Assembly (NCBI GenBank): GCA_013289765.1
Contig: JABCZI010000003.1
Span: forward strand, 417,023 to 481,022
Reading direction: 5' to 3'
From: Acidobacteriota bacterium
GTDB taxonomy: Bacteria; Acidobacteriota; Terriglobia; Terriglobales; Acidobacteriaceae
DNA: 64,000 nucleotides
Part shown: piece by piece, positions 46,768-55,058 of the stretch
Numbering within the stretch: position 1 is the first letter of the stretch
Layout of the letters: each line of letters starts with the position of its first letter
The notes under the pieces: generated by a model
What the model saw: only the letters and a program-made list of their open reading frames with translations
The model's database searches: none
What the model was told of the DNA's origin: nothing
Translations under genes and position numbers: made by a program

Positions 46768-49563
46768 ATGACCTTGAACACCGAACAGTTATACAAACCG
46801 CGCGAGGATGACCAACAGCACAAACCAGCGGCTTTGGATCGAACTGGGCAGGTTTCTAAGGTGGACCAACCATTGCCGAATGCGACCTCGTGTGGGCAGG
46901 ACTGGTTTGGGACTTCTGCCTACAGACAATTGGTGGTGGGGATACTGTTCGGAGCCGCATTCCTGGTCCTGGACGGGTCATCGACGGCATCTCAGGTTTG
47001 GGAGGGGGCGCCCCCTTCGTATCTGCCGGTCGGGCTGGCTCTGGCTTTGCTCCTGTGTGGAGGAACGCGGTATGTGCCCGCGGTGTTCATCTCGAGCCTG
47101 ATCGCAGCCGTCGTGAATTACCATCAGTCACTTTTTTCGTGGCGCGGAATTCCTGGTTCGATTGCGATATACCTGGGCTACGTTGGCGCCGCTGTCATAT
47201 TGCGAGGGCCCTGGCGTATCGATCCCAAACTTGGCACTCTGCGCGACGTCGGACGCTACATCGTAATTTCGCTCGGCGCGGCGATCTTGAGCGCTCTGTT
47301 TGGGGTGTTGAGTCTCTTGGGAGCCGGTCGAATCGGCGGATCCGATGCGCTCAGGACGGCGGCCGTTTGGTGGGCCAGCGACGTACTAGCGATCATCACC
47401 TTCACGCCTTTCTTGCTGGTGTACGTAGCTCCGCTGGTGGGTTGCTGGTTGCGATCGGGAGGTGAGGGTCGCCTATCCGCGGCTTGGAGGGCTCGCGCTT
47501 CGGCAATGGAGATCCTCGAACTGACGGCGCAATCCGGATTTGTTGCATTCGCCATCTGTTTTGTCTTCGGTTATGCGCCGGCAATTCCCTATCAACCCCT
47601 CTATCTACTATTCGTCCCAGTCATCTGGATTGCCGTGCGGCGTGGCCTGCCAGGAGCCATCCTGGCCACATTCGCCATCAGTGTCGGAATGACATTCGCG
47701 GCGTGGATCAGTCAAGCACCAAGTGGGTCACTTCCCAAACTGCAACTCGCCATGTTGGCTCTCGGATTGACGGGCCTCTGCCTGGGAGCAGTAGTCACCG
47801 AGCGAAAGAAGGCCGAACAGACCATTCGTGAGTCGGAGAAACGCTATCGCCTGCTGTTTGAGCGCAACCTAGCGGGCGTGTTTCGCACCACGCTTGCAGG
47901 GCGCTTCGTGGAGTGCAATCACGCCGCCGCTCGCATGTTTGGTTATGACTCGGCGGAGGAACTCATGGCGGTCCCCGTACCACATTTGTATGACGCGGCC
48001 TCCGATCGCGAAGCATTTTTGACAAAACTTAAATCCGAGAAAAGGGTTGCTAACCACGAGATGAGGTTTCGACGCAAGAACGGTGAGTCCGCCTGGGCGA
48101 TGTTAAATGTAAGTCTCGCCGAGGACGATTCGGGCACCGCCAATATTGTTGAGGGAACGCTCGTAGATATCACCGAGCGCAAGCTCGCCGAAGATAAAAT
48201 TCAATCCCTGGCCTACTATGACGCTCTGACGGGACTGCCGAATCGGATTCTTCTGCGCGATCGATTGTCAAATGCGCTCGCCGCTGCTCGTCGGCACAGG
48301 CACAAAGTCGCAATTCTGTTTTTTGATCTCGACTCCTTCAAAACAATCAACGACTCGCTCGGGCATTCCGTTGGTGACCTCCTTCTGCACGACGTTGCAG
48401 AACGGCTTAAAAGGTGTGCGCGTGAAGAAGATACTGTGGCCCGATTGGGGGGAGATGAGTTTATCGTCGTACTCACCCATGTTAATGACATCTCCGAGGC
48501 CGCAGTTTCCGCCGAGCGGTTTATGGATGCAATGACAACCGGATTCCTCATCCAGGGCCACTCGCTTAGCATTGGTTGCAGCCTCGGCATCAGCGTCTTC
48601 CCAGAACACGGGGGGGACAGCGAAATCCTAATCAAGCATGCCGATGCTGCTATGTACAACGCCAAAGACAATGGACGAAACAACTTCCAGTTTTTCACCG
48701 CGGAGATGAACGCTCAGGCTCTGGAGCGATTGGCCCTGGAGAACGGATTGCGCCTGGCACTGGACAAAAAGGAACTGTTTCTGGTGTACCAACCGCAGAT
48801 GAATATTGCCACAGGAAAGATCAGCGGGCTGGAGGCGCTGGTTCGCTGGCAGCATCCGGACTTGGGCCTCGTGCTACCTGATAAGTTCATACGAATTGCT
48901 GAAGACAGTGGCCTGATCGTCGCTATCGGTGAATGGGTACTTAGGACGGCCTGCTCTCAGGCGCGTAAGTGGCAAGAGGAAGGGCTCCCCGCCGTTTCAA
49001 TAGCAATCAACGTGTCAGCGGTCCAGTTTCGTCAACCGGGCTTCTGCGAACTCATTCGAACAGTGCTCCGTGAGACTGGTCTCGCTCCGCACTATGTCGA
49101 ACTGGAACTGACAGAAAGTCTCCTACTGGGTAACGCAGGCATCACCATATCAGTTCTTCAAGAATTAGAGACCATGGGGTTGAGGCTGGCGATTGACGAC
49201 TTCGGAACCGGTTACTCCAGCTTCAGCTATTTGAAACGGTTCCCGGTTAGCAAGCTGAAGATCGACCGTTCATTTGTGCGAGATATCGCCGTGAATCCGG
49301 ACGACGCGGCGATTACAACTGCGATCATCAGCATGGCCAAGAGCCTGAATCTCAAGGTGATTGCCGAAGGCGTCGAAGACGAAGCGCAAATGTCATTCTT
49401 GCGGGCACATCAGTGCGACGAGATTCAAGGCTATTACCTTAGCAAACCGTTGGCCGTTTACGACGTTGCCGAGAAATTGGGAGGTAACGTAGTTCAAGCC
49501 GTGGGAAACTATCTGCCTACCCTCACGGCACTGAGTCCGTCACTCTCAGACGAGACAATGTAG
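46768..49563 (+). CDS. MASE1 - PAS - GGDEF - EAL membrane protein
   Basis: 931 aa. Residues about 50-350 contain eight or so hydrophobic helices of MASE1 type. A PAS domain (about 355-475, with F-E-R-N-L-A-G-V-F-R-T) follows. The GGDEF domain has intact L-G-G-D-E-F, and the EAL domain has G-L-E-A-L-V-R-W, E-L-T-E-S-L-L, D-D-F-G-T-G-Y-S-S and K-I-D-R-S-F-V. Both motifs are canonical, so it may make and degrade c-di-GMP in response to a membrane or PAS signal. GAGGTGCT precedes the ATG. Confidence 0.93.
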   Translation: MTLNTEQLYKPREDDQQHKPAALDRTGQVSKVDQPLPNATSCGQDWFGTSAYRQLVVGILFGAAFLVLDGSSTASQVWEGAPPSYLPVGLALALLLCGGTRYVPAVFISSLIAAVVNYHQSLFSWRGIPGSIAIYLGYVGAAVILRGPWRIDPKLGTLRDVGRYIVISLGAAILSALFGVLSLLGAGRIGGSDALRTAAVWWASDVLAIITFTPFLLVYVAPLVGCWLRSGGEGRLSAAWRARASAMEILELTAQSGFVAFAICFVFGYAPAIPYQPLYLLFVPVIWIAVRRGLPGAILATFAISVGMTFAAWISQAPSGSLPKLQLAMLALGLTGLCLGAVVTERKKAEQTIRESEKRYRLLFERNLAGVFRTTLAGRFVECNHAAARMFGYDSAEELMAVPVPHLYDAASDREAFLTKLKSEKRVANHEMRFRRKNGESAWAMLNVSLAEDDSGTANIVEGTLVDITERKLAEDKIQSLAYYDALTGLPNRILLRDRLSNALAAARRHRHKVAILFFDLDSFKTINDSLGHSVGDLLLHDVAERLKRCAREEDTVARLGGDEFIVVLTHVNDISEAAVSAERFMDAMTTGFLIQGHSLSIGCSLGISVFPEHGGDSEILIKHADAAMYNAKDNGRNNFQFFTAEMNAQALERLALENGLRLALDKKELFLVYQPQMNIATGKISGLEALVRWQHPDLGLVLPDKFIRIAEDSGLIVAIGEWVLRTACSQARKWQEEGLPAVSIAINVSAVQFRQPGFCELIRTVLRETGLAPHYVELELTESLLLGNAGITISVLQELETMGLRLAIDDFGTGYSSFSYLKRFPVSKLKIDRSFVRDIAVNPDDAAITTAIISMAKSLNLKVIAEGVEDEAQMSFLRAHQCDEIQGYYLSKPLAVYDVAEKLGGNVVQAVGNYLPTLTALSPSLSDETM

Positions 49564-49582
49564 ACGCGGCTATCCAAGAGCT

Positions 49583-49777
49583 TCACAGCTTTTTCCAGTC
49601 AGTAAGCGCCACCAGCTCGTCTAAGATTTCCTGCAACCGCTGAAGCCGACGTTCGTGATCCCCCGCTGAGCCCGGTATCTTCTTTTTGCCGCCATGCAAG
49701 TACAGTCGATTCGCTTCACTGATTTGCGCTATTTCCTCTCGCAATTTCACTATGCGTTCTTTGACCGGGTTCTGCAT
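49583..49777 (-). CDS. Small coiled-coil protein, family member 3
   Basis: 64 aa: R-I-V-K-L-R-E-E-I-A-Q-I-S-E-A-N-R-L-Y-L, a Lys-rich linker, then R-R-L-Q-R-L-Q-E-I-L-D-E-L-V-A-L-T-D-W-K-K. The C-terminal 20 residues are identical to the product at 30316-30561. It converges with the GGDEF-EAL gene 19 bp away. Function unknown. Confidence 0.6.
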   Translation of the reverse strand: MQNPVKERIVKLREEIAQISEANRLYLHGGKKKIPGSAGDHERRLQRLQEILDELVALTDWKKL

Positions 49778-49917
49778 GACGATAGGCTAGCACCGCAAAC
49801 CCTATGGATCGCAGTCGCAAGGCTAGGTTTTCAATCATTGACCGGGCTTGCGAGTGCAAGCGCCCGGTTGCGACATCTAAAGGTTCTGGACGCAAATGAT
49901 GCCCCAAGGAGTTCCGT

Positions 49918-50216
49918 ATGATCACCCGAATCTGGCATGGCGCGACCCCCGCAGCCAAAAGCGACGAGTAGCTAAACTTGATGCGAACCGTCGCCCTAGC
50001 CGATTACCGCTCGACACCTGGTAACAATGGTGCTTACGCGCTGCGCCGCCTAGAGGCGATACCGCACATTTCTTGATGGTCACGTTCTGGGAGTCCGAGG
50101 AGGCGATCTGCGCCTTTGCTGGAGGTGACATCAGCGTGGCGAAATATTATGACTTCGACAAGGTTCGGACTTGCGGCAGCCGAAAGCTAGTCGTGGAGCA
50201 CGATATTGAGGAGTGA
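49918..50216 (+). pseudogene. Degraded antibiotic-biosynthesis-monooxygenase-like gene
   Basis: ATG 49918 follows CAAGGAG and reads M-I-T-R-I-W-H-G-A-T-P-A-A-K-S-D-E, then TAG. The same frame resumes N-L-M-R-T-V-A-L-A-D-Y-R-S-T-P-G-N-N-G-A and Y-A-L-R-R-L-E. After a one-base deletion near 50055 another frame gives A-H-F-L-M-V-T-F-W-E-S-E-E-A-I, then A-K-Y-Y-D-F-D-K. It is a small ABM-fold protein inactivated by one nonsense codon and one frameshift. Its end overlaps the Crp-type gene. Confidence 0.7.
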
Positions 50217-50852
50217 AGGGTGGACTTCGAGCCCACCATTGTAGCGAACAAAGCCCAATTTCCGGAACCTGTTCATGAAGAAATTGACTCGCCCGCGAGT
50301 TGTGCCCACCATTTCTGCCAGAATCTCCTGACTGATTTTGGGAATCGCCACTTCCGGTTTTCCATCCTTGCCGAAACGAGCCAGCAATAACAATATGCGA
50401 GCCAGTCTTTTCTCACTGGAATTGAAAAGCTGGTCAACCAAATCCTCTTCGTGTCGGATGTTTCGCGTCAGCAAGTATGCGACGAACATATCGGAAAATG
50501 TGCGTTCCCGGTGAATCACTTCCATCATGGATTTCTTGTCGATCCGCATCAGCGTGCACTCGGTTATAGTGGTCGCGGTGCACATGCGGAAAGGCTGTGC
50601 TGCGAGGCAACCTTCTCCGAAGAAATTCCCCTCATTCAGGATGCCTATCGTGGCTTCTTTGCCGCTCTTTGCCAGAACGGTAAGCTTTATCTTCCCTCGC
50701 TGTATGTAAAAAACAGAATCGGACGAGTCGCCCTGCGCGAAGATCGTTCGTTTCCTCGGAAACGTTGCGATCGTCCTGCCACGATCGATGGTTGAAAGGA
50801 ACGTCTTGGGGTTGAACTTGCCGCGTTTCTTGGCCACTGTTACGGGTGTCAT
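50187..50852 (-). CDS. Crp/Fnr family transcriptional regulator
   Basis: 221 aa from ATG 50852 (MTPVTVAKK), 7 nt after GAGGG. ATG 50870 is an alternative. Residues about 30-140 form a cNMP-binding roll (I-F-A-Q-G-D-S-S-D-S-V-F-Y-I-Q-R-G-K). The winged HTH is at about 165-215 (I-S-Q-E-I-L-A-E-M-V-G-T-T-R-G-R-V-N-F-F). No N-terminal Fnr-type cysteine cluster is present, so it is not an oxygen-sensing Fnr. This regulator is a candidate reader of the 16-bp motif, but nothing shows that directly. Confidence 0.9.
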   Translation of the reverse strand: MTPVTVAKKRGKFNPKTFLSTIDRGRTIATFPRKRTIFAQGDSSDSVFYIQRGKIKLTVLAKSGKEATIGILNEGNFFGEGCLAAQPFRMCTATTITECTLMRIDKKSMMEVIHRERTFSDMFVAYLLTRNIRHEEDLVDQLFNSSEKRLARILLLLARFGKDGKPEVAIPKISQEILAEMVGTTRGRVNFFMNRFRKLGFVRYNGGLEVHPSLLNIVLHD

Positions 50853-51152
50853 GAATCGGCCCTCTTTCATTCCTAAGGGAACCCTGGTACCCCGTCTATG
50901 ACCAAATTATTCTATTCGAGGTTCGGCACGTCAACGTCCGCAGTTGTTCCACGTTCCGAAAACGGAAAGGGACTAGCTCCGGGGAAAGGTCCGACCAGAG
51001 GTACACCTGTAGATTGCTTATCTTCCCGGAGGGAATGGAAGTCGGGGGGAGGCTGCTGCTGGGCTAGGGACCATTGATAACACGGAGGCGCGGATATGGT
51101 GGTAATTTCACAACTGGCGGCGGTAAAAACATCCCATTGCTCAAGGCATACG

Positions 51153-51671
51153 CTACGCCACCGCAGTTTTCAGCTTGGCTTTGGAGAAGCTCTCCATGGT
51201 CTGGGTCAACTGCGCGTCCACCTCGTCCGCGATAATCATGACATCAGGCAGAAGCAAGCTGAAGTCCAGCACGCTCAAATTCTTATGCAATGTTCCGAAG
51301 ATCGTCACTTGAAGGATTCGTGATTCATGGATCAGCATGGCGGGGGAATAGCCTTGCTTCCGACGCAGCTTACCATGCGCGATGGCAGCCAAAGACACGA
51401 TGGCATCGCTGTCTTGAGTAGGCAACCGAGCATTGCCCAGACGAACCACCAAGTCGTTAACCAGCTTGGGAAGATGTCCCATGCGTTCCTCGTCGCTAAG
51501 ATTAAGGTGGTTGAGTTCAGGGGTGCGTTTTGCCCGCGCCAACCAATCTGCGATCAGAGAGGTTTTGCAGCGTTTCAGTATTGCAGCTACCCTCTCGGGA
51601 CTCGTCGGTTGTGATGTTTCATGCGCACGCAGGGCAGTTTGCGCGATTGGTACTGGAATTGGAGCAGCCAT
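51153..51671 (-). CDS. RsbRD_N-type protein (stressosome-like N-domain)
   Basis: 172 aa. Residues about 25-160 match the helical RsbRD_N domain: R-V-A-A-I-L-K-R-C-K-T-S-L-I-A-D-W-L, then H-G-K-L-R-R-K-Q-G-Y-S-P-A-M-L-I-H-E. It is clearly paralogous to the C-terminal half of the protein at 51839-52690, and the two genes lie head-to-tail 167 bp apart. Without a STAS domain it may be a signalling partner. Its target is unknown. Confidence 0.75.
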   Translation of the reverse strand: MAAPIPVPIAQTALRAHETSQPTSPERVAAILKRCKTSLIADWLARAKRTPELNHLNLSDEERMGHLPKLVNDLVVRLGNARLPTQDSDAIVSLAAIAHGKLRRKQGYSPAMLIHESRILQVTIFGTLHKNLSVLDFSLLLPDVMIIADEVDAQLTQTMESFSKAKLKTAVA

Positions 51672-51838
51672 CTAAACACCGCTTTCTGTCACGACTAATG
51701 CCACGATAGTCCAGGAAGCACTCTGAAGGCTGATCAATAAAGAACAGTCGCGCTTAGTGTAAGTGGGCACGACGAGGCAACTATCACAGATCGCGACAGC
51801 GATCCGTGAATCGACCTGACTTGGGCACACCAGGGTAG

Positions 51839-52690
51839 TTAAGCCACTAATGGCACTGCGCCACTAGCGAAGCTCTCCATCGCCTGGGTCAACTGCGAGT
51901 CCACCTCGTCCGCAATCGTCATGACATCCGGTAGCAGCAGACTGAAGTCCAGCGCGCTGAGGTTTTTCTGCAATGTTCCGAACAGAGTGACTTGTAGGAC
52001 TCGTGAGTCGTGCACCAGCATCGCCGGAGTATACCCTTGCGACCTTCGCATTTTGCCATGGGCGAAGGCGGCAGCGGAACAGATGGACTCGCTCTCTTCG
52101 CCGGCGATGCTGGACGTTCTGAGGCGCACAATCAAGTCTTCGATCAGCCTGGGAAGATATCCCGTGCGCTCTTGGTCGCTAAGGGAAACACGAGTAAGTT
52201 CTTTGCTCTTTTTGACCCTCACCAACCAGTCTTCGACGATAAGGCTTCTGCAATTCTGCAATATTTCAGCCACTCGTTCCTTTGGCGTGGGGATAACAGG
52301 TTTACGATCGAGCAGCTTATCGTTTACTAGATCCGCGAGTTTCCTGGTCTCGAAAGGTTTCACGATGATTTCGTCCGCTTCGAGAAGGATCGCGTCCATA
52401 GCACTCTTCACATCGGGGTAGCCGCTGACCAGCAGGGTAAGTGCATTCGGTTGGAGGTGACGCATCGCGGTAATCACTGCAAAGCCATCGCTGGGATTTG
52501 GCATGTGGAGATCAGTGATTAAAACATCGAACCTCATTGTAGTGATCAGGTTCAGAGCCTCTGTCACGTTGGCGGCAGCGACCAAGTCAAAGCCCTTGTG
52601 TTCAAGGGTCGCGGTCATCATGTCGCGAATGGCTTCGTCGTCATCCACGAGCAGAACCTTGTGGGAACCAGGACGTTCGGTCGGAGTCAT
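51839..52690 (-). CDS. Receiver - RsbRD_N fusion protein
   Basis: 283 aa. Residues 10-130 form a receiver with L-V-D-D-D-E, phospho-Asp in V-L-I-T-D-L-H-M-P, S in L-V-S-G-Y and the Lys in I-I-V-K-P-F. Residues about 140-275 repeat the RsbRD_N domain of the neighbouring gene (L-R-R-S-Q-G-Y-T-like M-R-R-S-Q-G-Y-T-P-A-M-L). GAGAGG precedes the ATG. The pair looks like a duplication where one copy gained or lost the receiver. A 16-bp motif lies 60 bp upstream. Confidence 0.85.
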   Translation of the reverse strand: MTPTERPGSHKVLLVDDDEAIRDMMTATLEHKGFDLVAAANVTEALNLITTMRFDVLITDLHMPNPSDGFAVITAMRHLQPNALTLLVSGYPDVKSAMDAILLEADEIIVKPFETRKLADLVNDKLLDRKPVIPTPKERVAEILQNCRSLIVEDWLVRVKKSKELTRVSLSDQERTGYLPRLIEDLIVRLRTSSIAGEESESICSAAAFAHGKMRRSQGYTPAMLVHDSRVLQVTLFGTLQKNLSALDFSLLLPDVMTIADEVDSQLTQAMESFASGAVPLVA

Positions 52691-52749
52691 CCAGCACCGC
52701 CTCTCTTCACGAACCTAACCACAGTGTCGCTCAGCTTTATTGTGGAGAC

Positions 52750-52765
52750 TGTTCACAATTGAACA
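52750..52765. promoter_or_regulatory. 16-bp motif, near-perfect palindrome
   Basis: TGTTCACAATTGAACA, extendable to A-CTGTTC...GAACAG-T with 7-bp arms. It lies 60 bp upstream of the receiver-RsbRD_N gene on the minus strand and about 96 bp before a plus-strand terminator. Confidence 0.55.
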
Positions 52766-52845
52766 GTCATTCAGATTGTTACTAGGTAGATTGGTCGAAT
52801 GGGCATACCAATGTAGCCCTTACTGTTCGTATAACTGAGTCTTTA

Positions 52846-52880
52846 GACCGAACTGACCTCAACTCGGTTCGGTCTTTTTT
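52846..52880 (+). terminator. Orphan rho-independent terminator
   Basis: Perfect 8-bp stem GACCGAAC / GTTCGGTC (13-nt loop) followed directly by TTTTTT. On the plus strand the nearest upstream intact gene ends over 3 kb away (49563), so it probably ends a small RNA starting in 52700-52800. That makes the region 52766-52880 a candidate ncRNA. Confidence 0.65.
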
Positions 52881-53179
52881 GCGACCAAGCTCTTGGTGAA
52901 GACTTGGTGATTGAGTTCAGAGTCTGCGGAGGGAATAATCGAGACGGCGCCCCTCTTGGAGACGCAACTGCCAAAACCATTCAGGACCTGAACCCCGATC
53001 ACAAGGGATGCGTTCGTCTCGCTCGTTCGGGAATTTGCTTGCATTGAGCCAGAGGAAGCAACCTATCACCACTAATCTTTACGACAGTTCCCAGATGCAC
53101 TAAATTCCCGGGGAAGGCCGCATTGGCCAAACTTAATCCCGGAGAGGTTATCGCAGCGGTGATGTGGCGGGGTAGATCG

Positions 53180-53356
53180 CTACGCTGTGGTTTTCATTTC
53201 TGCTTTTTTCCGAGCAGGCCGCTGATTGCATTCGCCGGGTTTCCCTTGGTTGCGGCTTTCGACGAGAACAATAAGAGGCTTTGGCGTCGTGGGTATCGAG
53301 GTTTTTAATTGGTATCCTTTGTATTCGATGCAATCCACAATCCTTATGACGCGCAC
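53180..53356 (-). CDS. Small hypothetical ORF behind cassette C
   Basis: GTG 53356 reads V-R-V-I-R-I-V-D-C-I-E-Y-K-G-Y-Q-L-K-T-S, then I-P-T-T-P-K-P-L-I-V-L-V-E-S to TAG at 53180-53182 (58 aa). Its composition is protein-like. A different frame from ATG 53402 starts M-I-I-E-V-P-G-Y-D-P-E-R-L-P, like the 49-aa ORF at 28 kb. The two frames overlap, so the original gene may have begun MIIEVP and then been frameshifted near 53355. Confidence 0.35.
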   Translation of the reverse strand: MRVIRIVDCIEYKGYQLKTSIPTTPKPLIVLVESRNQGKPGECNQRPARKKAEMKTTA

Positions 53357-53427
53357 GCTCCGGAAGCCGCTCGGGATCGTAACCTGGTACTTCGATTATC
53401 ATGCCGAGCCTCTCTAAACAATTAGGT

Positions 53428-53453
53428 GGCGCAGTATCTCCCTAAACTGCGCC
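53428..53453 (-). other. Perfect hairpin in cassette C
   Basis: Minus-strand stem GGCGCAGT / ACTGCGCC, 8 bp, with loop TTAGGGAGAT. The loop is conserved in copy B (28261-28271 region), where the stem is imperfect. The loop contains AGGGA, which fits the ANGGA pattern bound by CsrA/RsmA-type proteins. It lies 26 nt upstream of the MIIEVP start. Confidence 0.5.
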
Positions 53454-53538
53454 CTCAGAGGACGACGGGGGAGGGCCGCGTGAATTCCTTTAGCATCCGA
53501 TTTTGGGAATGAACTTACACCGGGACACATTGTGGGGT

Positions 53539-53554
53539 TGTTCACGATTGCACA
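53539..53554. promoter_or_regulatory. 16-bp motif in cassette C
   Basis: TGTTCACGATTGCACA, the counterpart of the sites in cassettes A and B, 137 bp upstream of the MIIEVP start codon. Confidence 0.5.
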
Positions 53555-53602
53555 GTGTTTGAAATTAGGGAGAGCAACTTTACCGATTTGGGAATGAGTT
53601 AC

Positions 53603-54364
53603 AGAGGCCAGCCATCAGCATTTTAGGTCAGGTTCTCACGCTATTAGCGATCCTGCTCACTACTGGACACGCAAACTGGGACCACAGATGAACCTGTCGA
53701 TTAACTCCTCATTGCTCTGAGTGCGGTGTGGCAAGTGAACCAAGCCATAAGTTAGTGGGAACAAACGCCGCATTGTTCTCCATCTCCTGAGCTTCCTAAC
53801 ACTGCCCCGCTTTCGTGGCAATCTGTTATATGTCATTCAGCAGTATCAAGAACCGCAATTGTCGATGTAGTTTGTCACAAGGATTTGCACCGATCCGGTG
53901 CAAAATATCTTTTCATTTAGAAGATAAGAATGAGAAGGTGATCAATTGTGAACAGACAAACGTTCTTCTGTTTCGATATCTTCTTCGGATCATGGCCGTC
54001 TCCTGACGCACGGCCACTTGATAGAGCGAATGCGCTCAGGATGCCCGGAGTATTCAATCTCTGTGCGAAGCTTTGCCGCTATTGCGGAAGTTTCTCATCC
54101 CAGCTTCCGCTGTTACTTTCTGCTGCTTTTTCTCCTCCGCTCTCATAGGCGCAGGCTGCGCGTGCTGCGGCGGCGTGAACCGGGTCTCCGCTGACCCATG
54201 AAGCAGCGGCTAGAAGTGCCACCCGGATCTACAACACGATCAATTCTGACCAGCTTTACGAAACACAAAGTTCGATACTGAAGGTTCACAAGGTTCTGAT
54301 GTATAGAGGGCCTTTGTAAACAGGCGTGGTTTTCTAACTATTCTGATACAAGGGAGAGATTTTG
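53603..54364. other. Non-coding region
   Basis: About 760 bp. No supported gene on either strand. Short frames around 53950-54150 contain a hydrophobic stretch (Q-L-P-L-L-L-S-A-A-F) that could be the signal peptide of a lost lipoprotein, but no body follows in the same frame. Confidence 0.35.
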
Positions 54365-54943
54365 ATGAATCCAAATCTGTTAGATCCGAAGTTTATTGCG
54401 CTCACCGCCGTGGTGATTCTGATTATCGCAGTACTTGCTGTGCTGTACATGCGAAAACGCAGGAGTACGACTGCAGACCTGCGGCAAAAGTTTGGGCCCG
54501 AGTACGAGCGAGCGGTACAGAAGCATGGGTCAGAACGAAAGGCAGAAGCGAAGCTAGCGGATCGCCAGGAGCGGGTTGAAAAACTTAACCTTCGCGATCT
54601 TGACCCGAGGGAAAGCGAACGTTTTTCGAAACAGTGGGAGGCCGTGCAATCGAGGTTTGTCGATTCCCCAAAGGGAGCCGTCGCCGAAGCCGATGATCTG
54701 CTGTCCTCTCTGATGAAATCTCGTGGCTATCCCGTATCCGATTTCGATCAATGTGCCGCCGACATTTCTGTCGACCATCCCCGGGTCGTAGAAAACTACC
54801 GGTCTGCGCACGAGATTGCGCTGCGGGTCGGGAAAGACGCAGCAACTACCGAAGACCTGAGAACAGCGATGATTCACTACCGATCTCTATTTGAGGAACT
54901 GGTGCAGGTACCAACGATTGTGGAAAAGAAAGAGGTGGCGTGA
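54365..54943 (+). CDS. Membrane-anchored hypothetical protein
   Basis: 192 aa from ATG 54365, behind GGGAGAG. A single hydrophobic helix (about 11-30: A-L-T-A-V-V-I-L-I-I-A-V-L-A-V-L) precedes a long, charged, mostly helical cytoplasmic part with R-Q-K-F-G-P-E-Y-E-R and E-A-D-D-L-L-S-S-L-M-K-S-R-G-Y-P-V. The latter block recurs in hypothetical proteins but has no function I can name. Its stop overlaps a 23-codon frame (TGATG). Confidence 0.7.
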   Translation: MNPNLLDPKFIALTAVVILIIAVLAVLYMRKRRSTTADLRQKFGPEYERAVQKHGSERKAEAKLADRQERVEKLNLRDLDPRESERFSKQWEAVQSRFVDSPKGAVAEADDLLSSLMKSRGYPVSDFDQCAADISVDHPRVVENYRSAHEIALRVGKDAATTEDLRTAMIHYRSLFEELVQVPTIVEKKEVA

Positions 54944-55014
54944 TGGCTGACCTGAAGAAAATCAAGGAGGAACTTTTTTACTGTAGATTTGTCGAGTTAT
55001 GGCTTCCCTCCTGA
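54943..55014 (+). CDS. 23-aa ORF coupled to the preceding gene
   Basis: ATG 54943 overlaps the upstream stop as TGATG and reads M-A-D-L-K-K-I-K-E-E-L-F-Y-C-R. The start looks natural for a coupled gene, but the frame ends after 23 codons. It is either a remnant of a truncated second gene or a chance frame. Confidence 0.25.
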   Translation: MADLKKIKEELFYCRFVELWLPS

Positions 55015-55042
55015 GCAGCACGAGGGATTACCATTCGTAAAG

Positions 55043-55058
55043 TGAGCAATATTGCTCA
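55043..55058. promoter_or_regulatory. 16-bp motif, perfect palindrome
   Basis: TGAGCAATATTGCTCA is fully symmetric and fits TGNNCANNATTGNNCA. It lies in an otherwise empty 380-bp region (55015-55400) before the GH16 remnant, where I see no other feature. Confidence 0.5.

Larger units (their letters stand above)
53359..53602 (-). repeat. Leader cassette copy C
   Basis: Minus-strand copy parallel to that at 28189-28440: AACTCATTCCCAAATCGGTA, the 16-bp motif, TTGTAAGTTCATTCCCA, GGAATTCACGCGGCCCTCCC, then a GGCGCAGT...ACTGCGCC hairpin and the MIIEVP start codon (ATG 53402). Like copy B, it lies on the same strand as, and upstream of, a regulator gene (here 52690). Confidence 0.75.
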
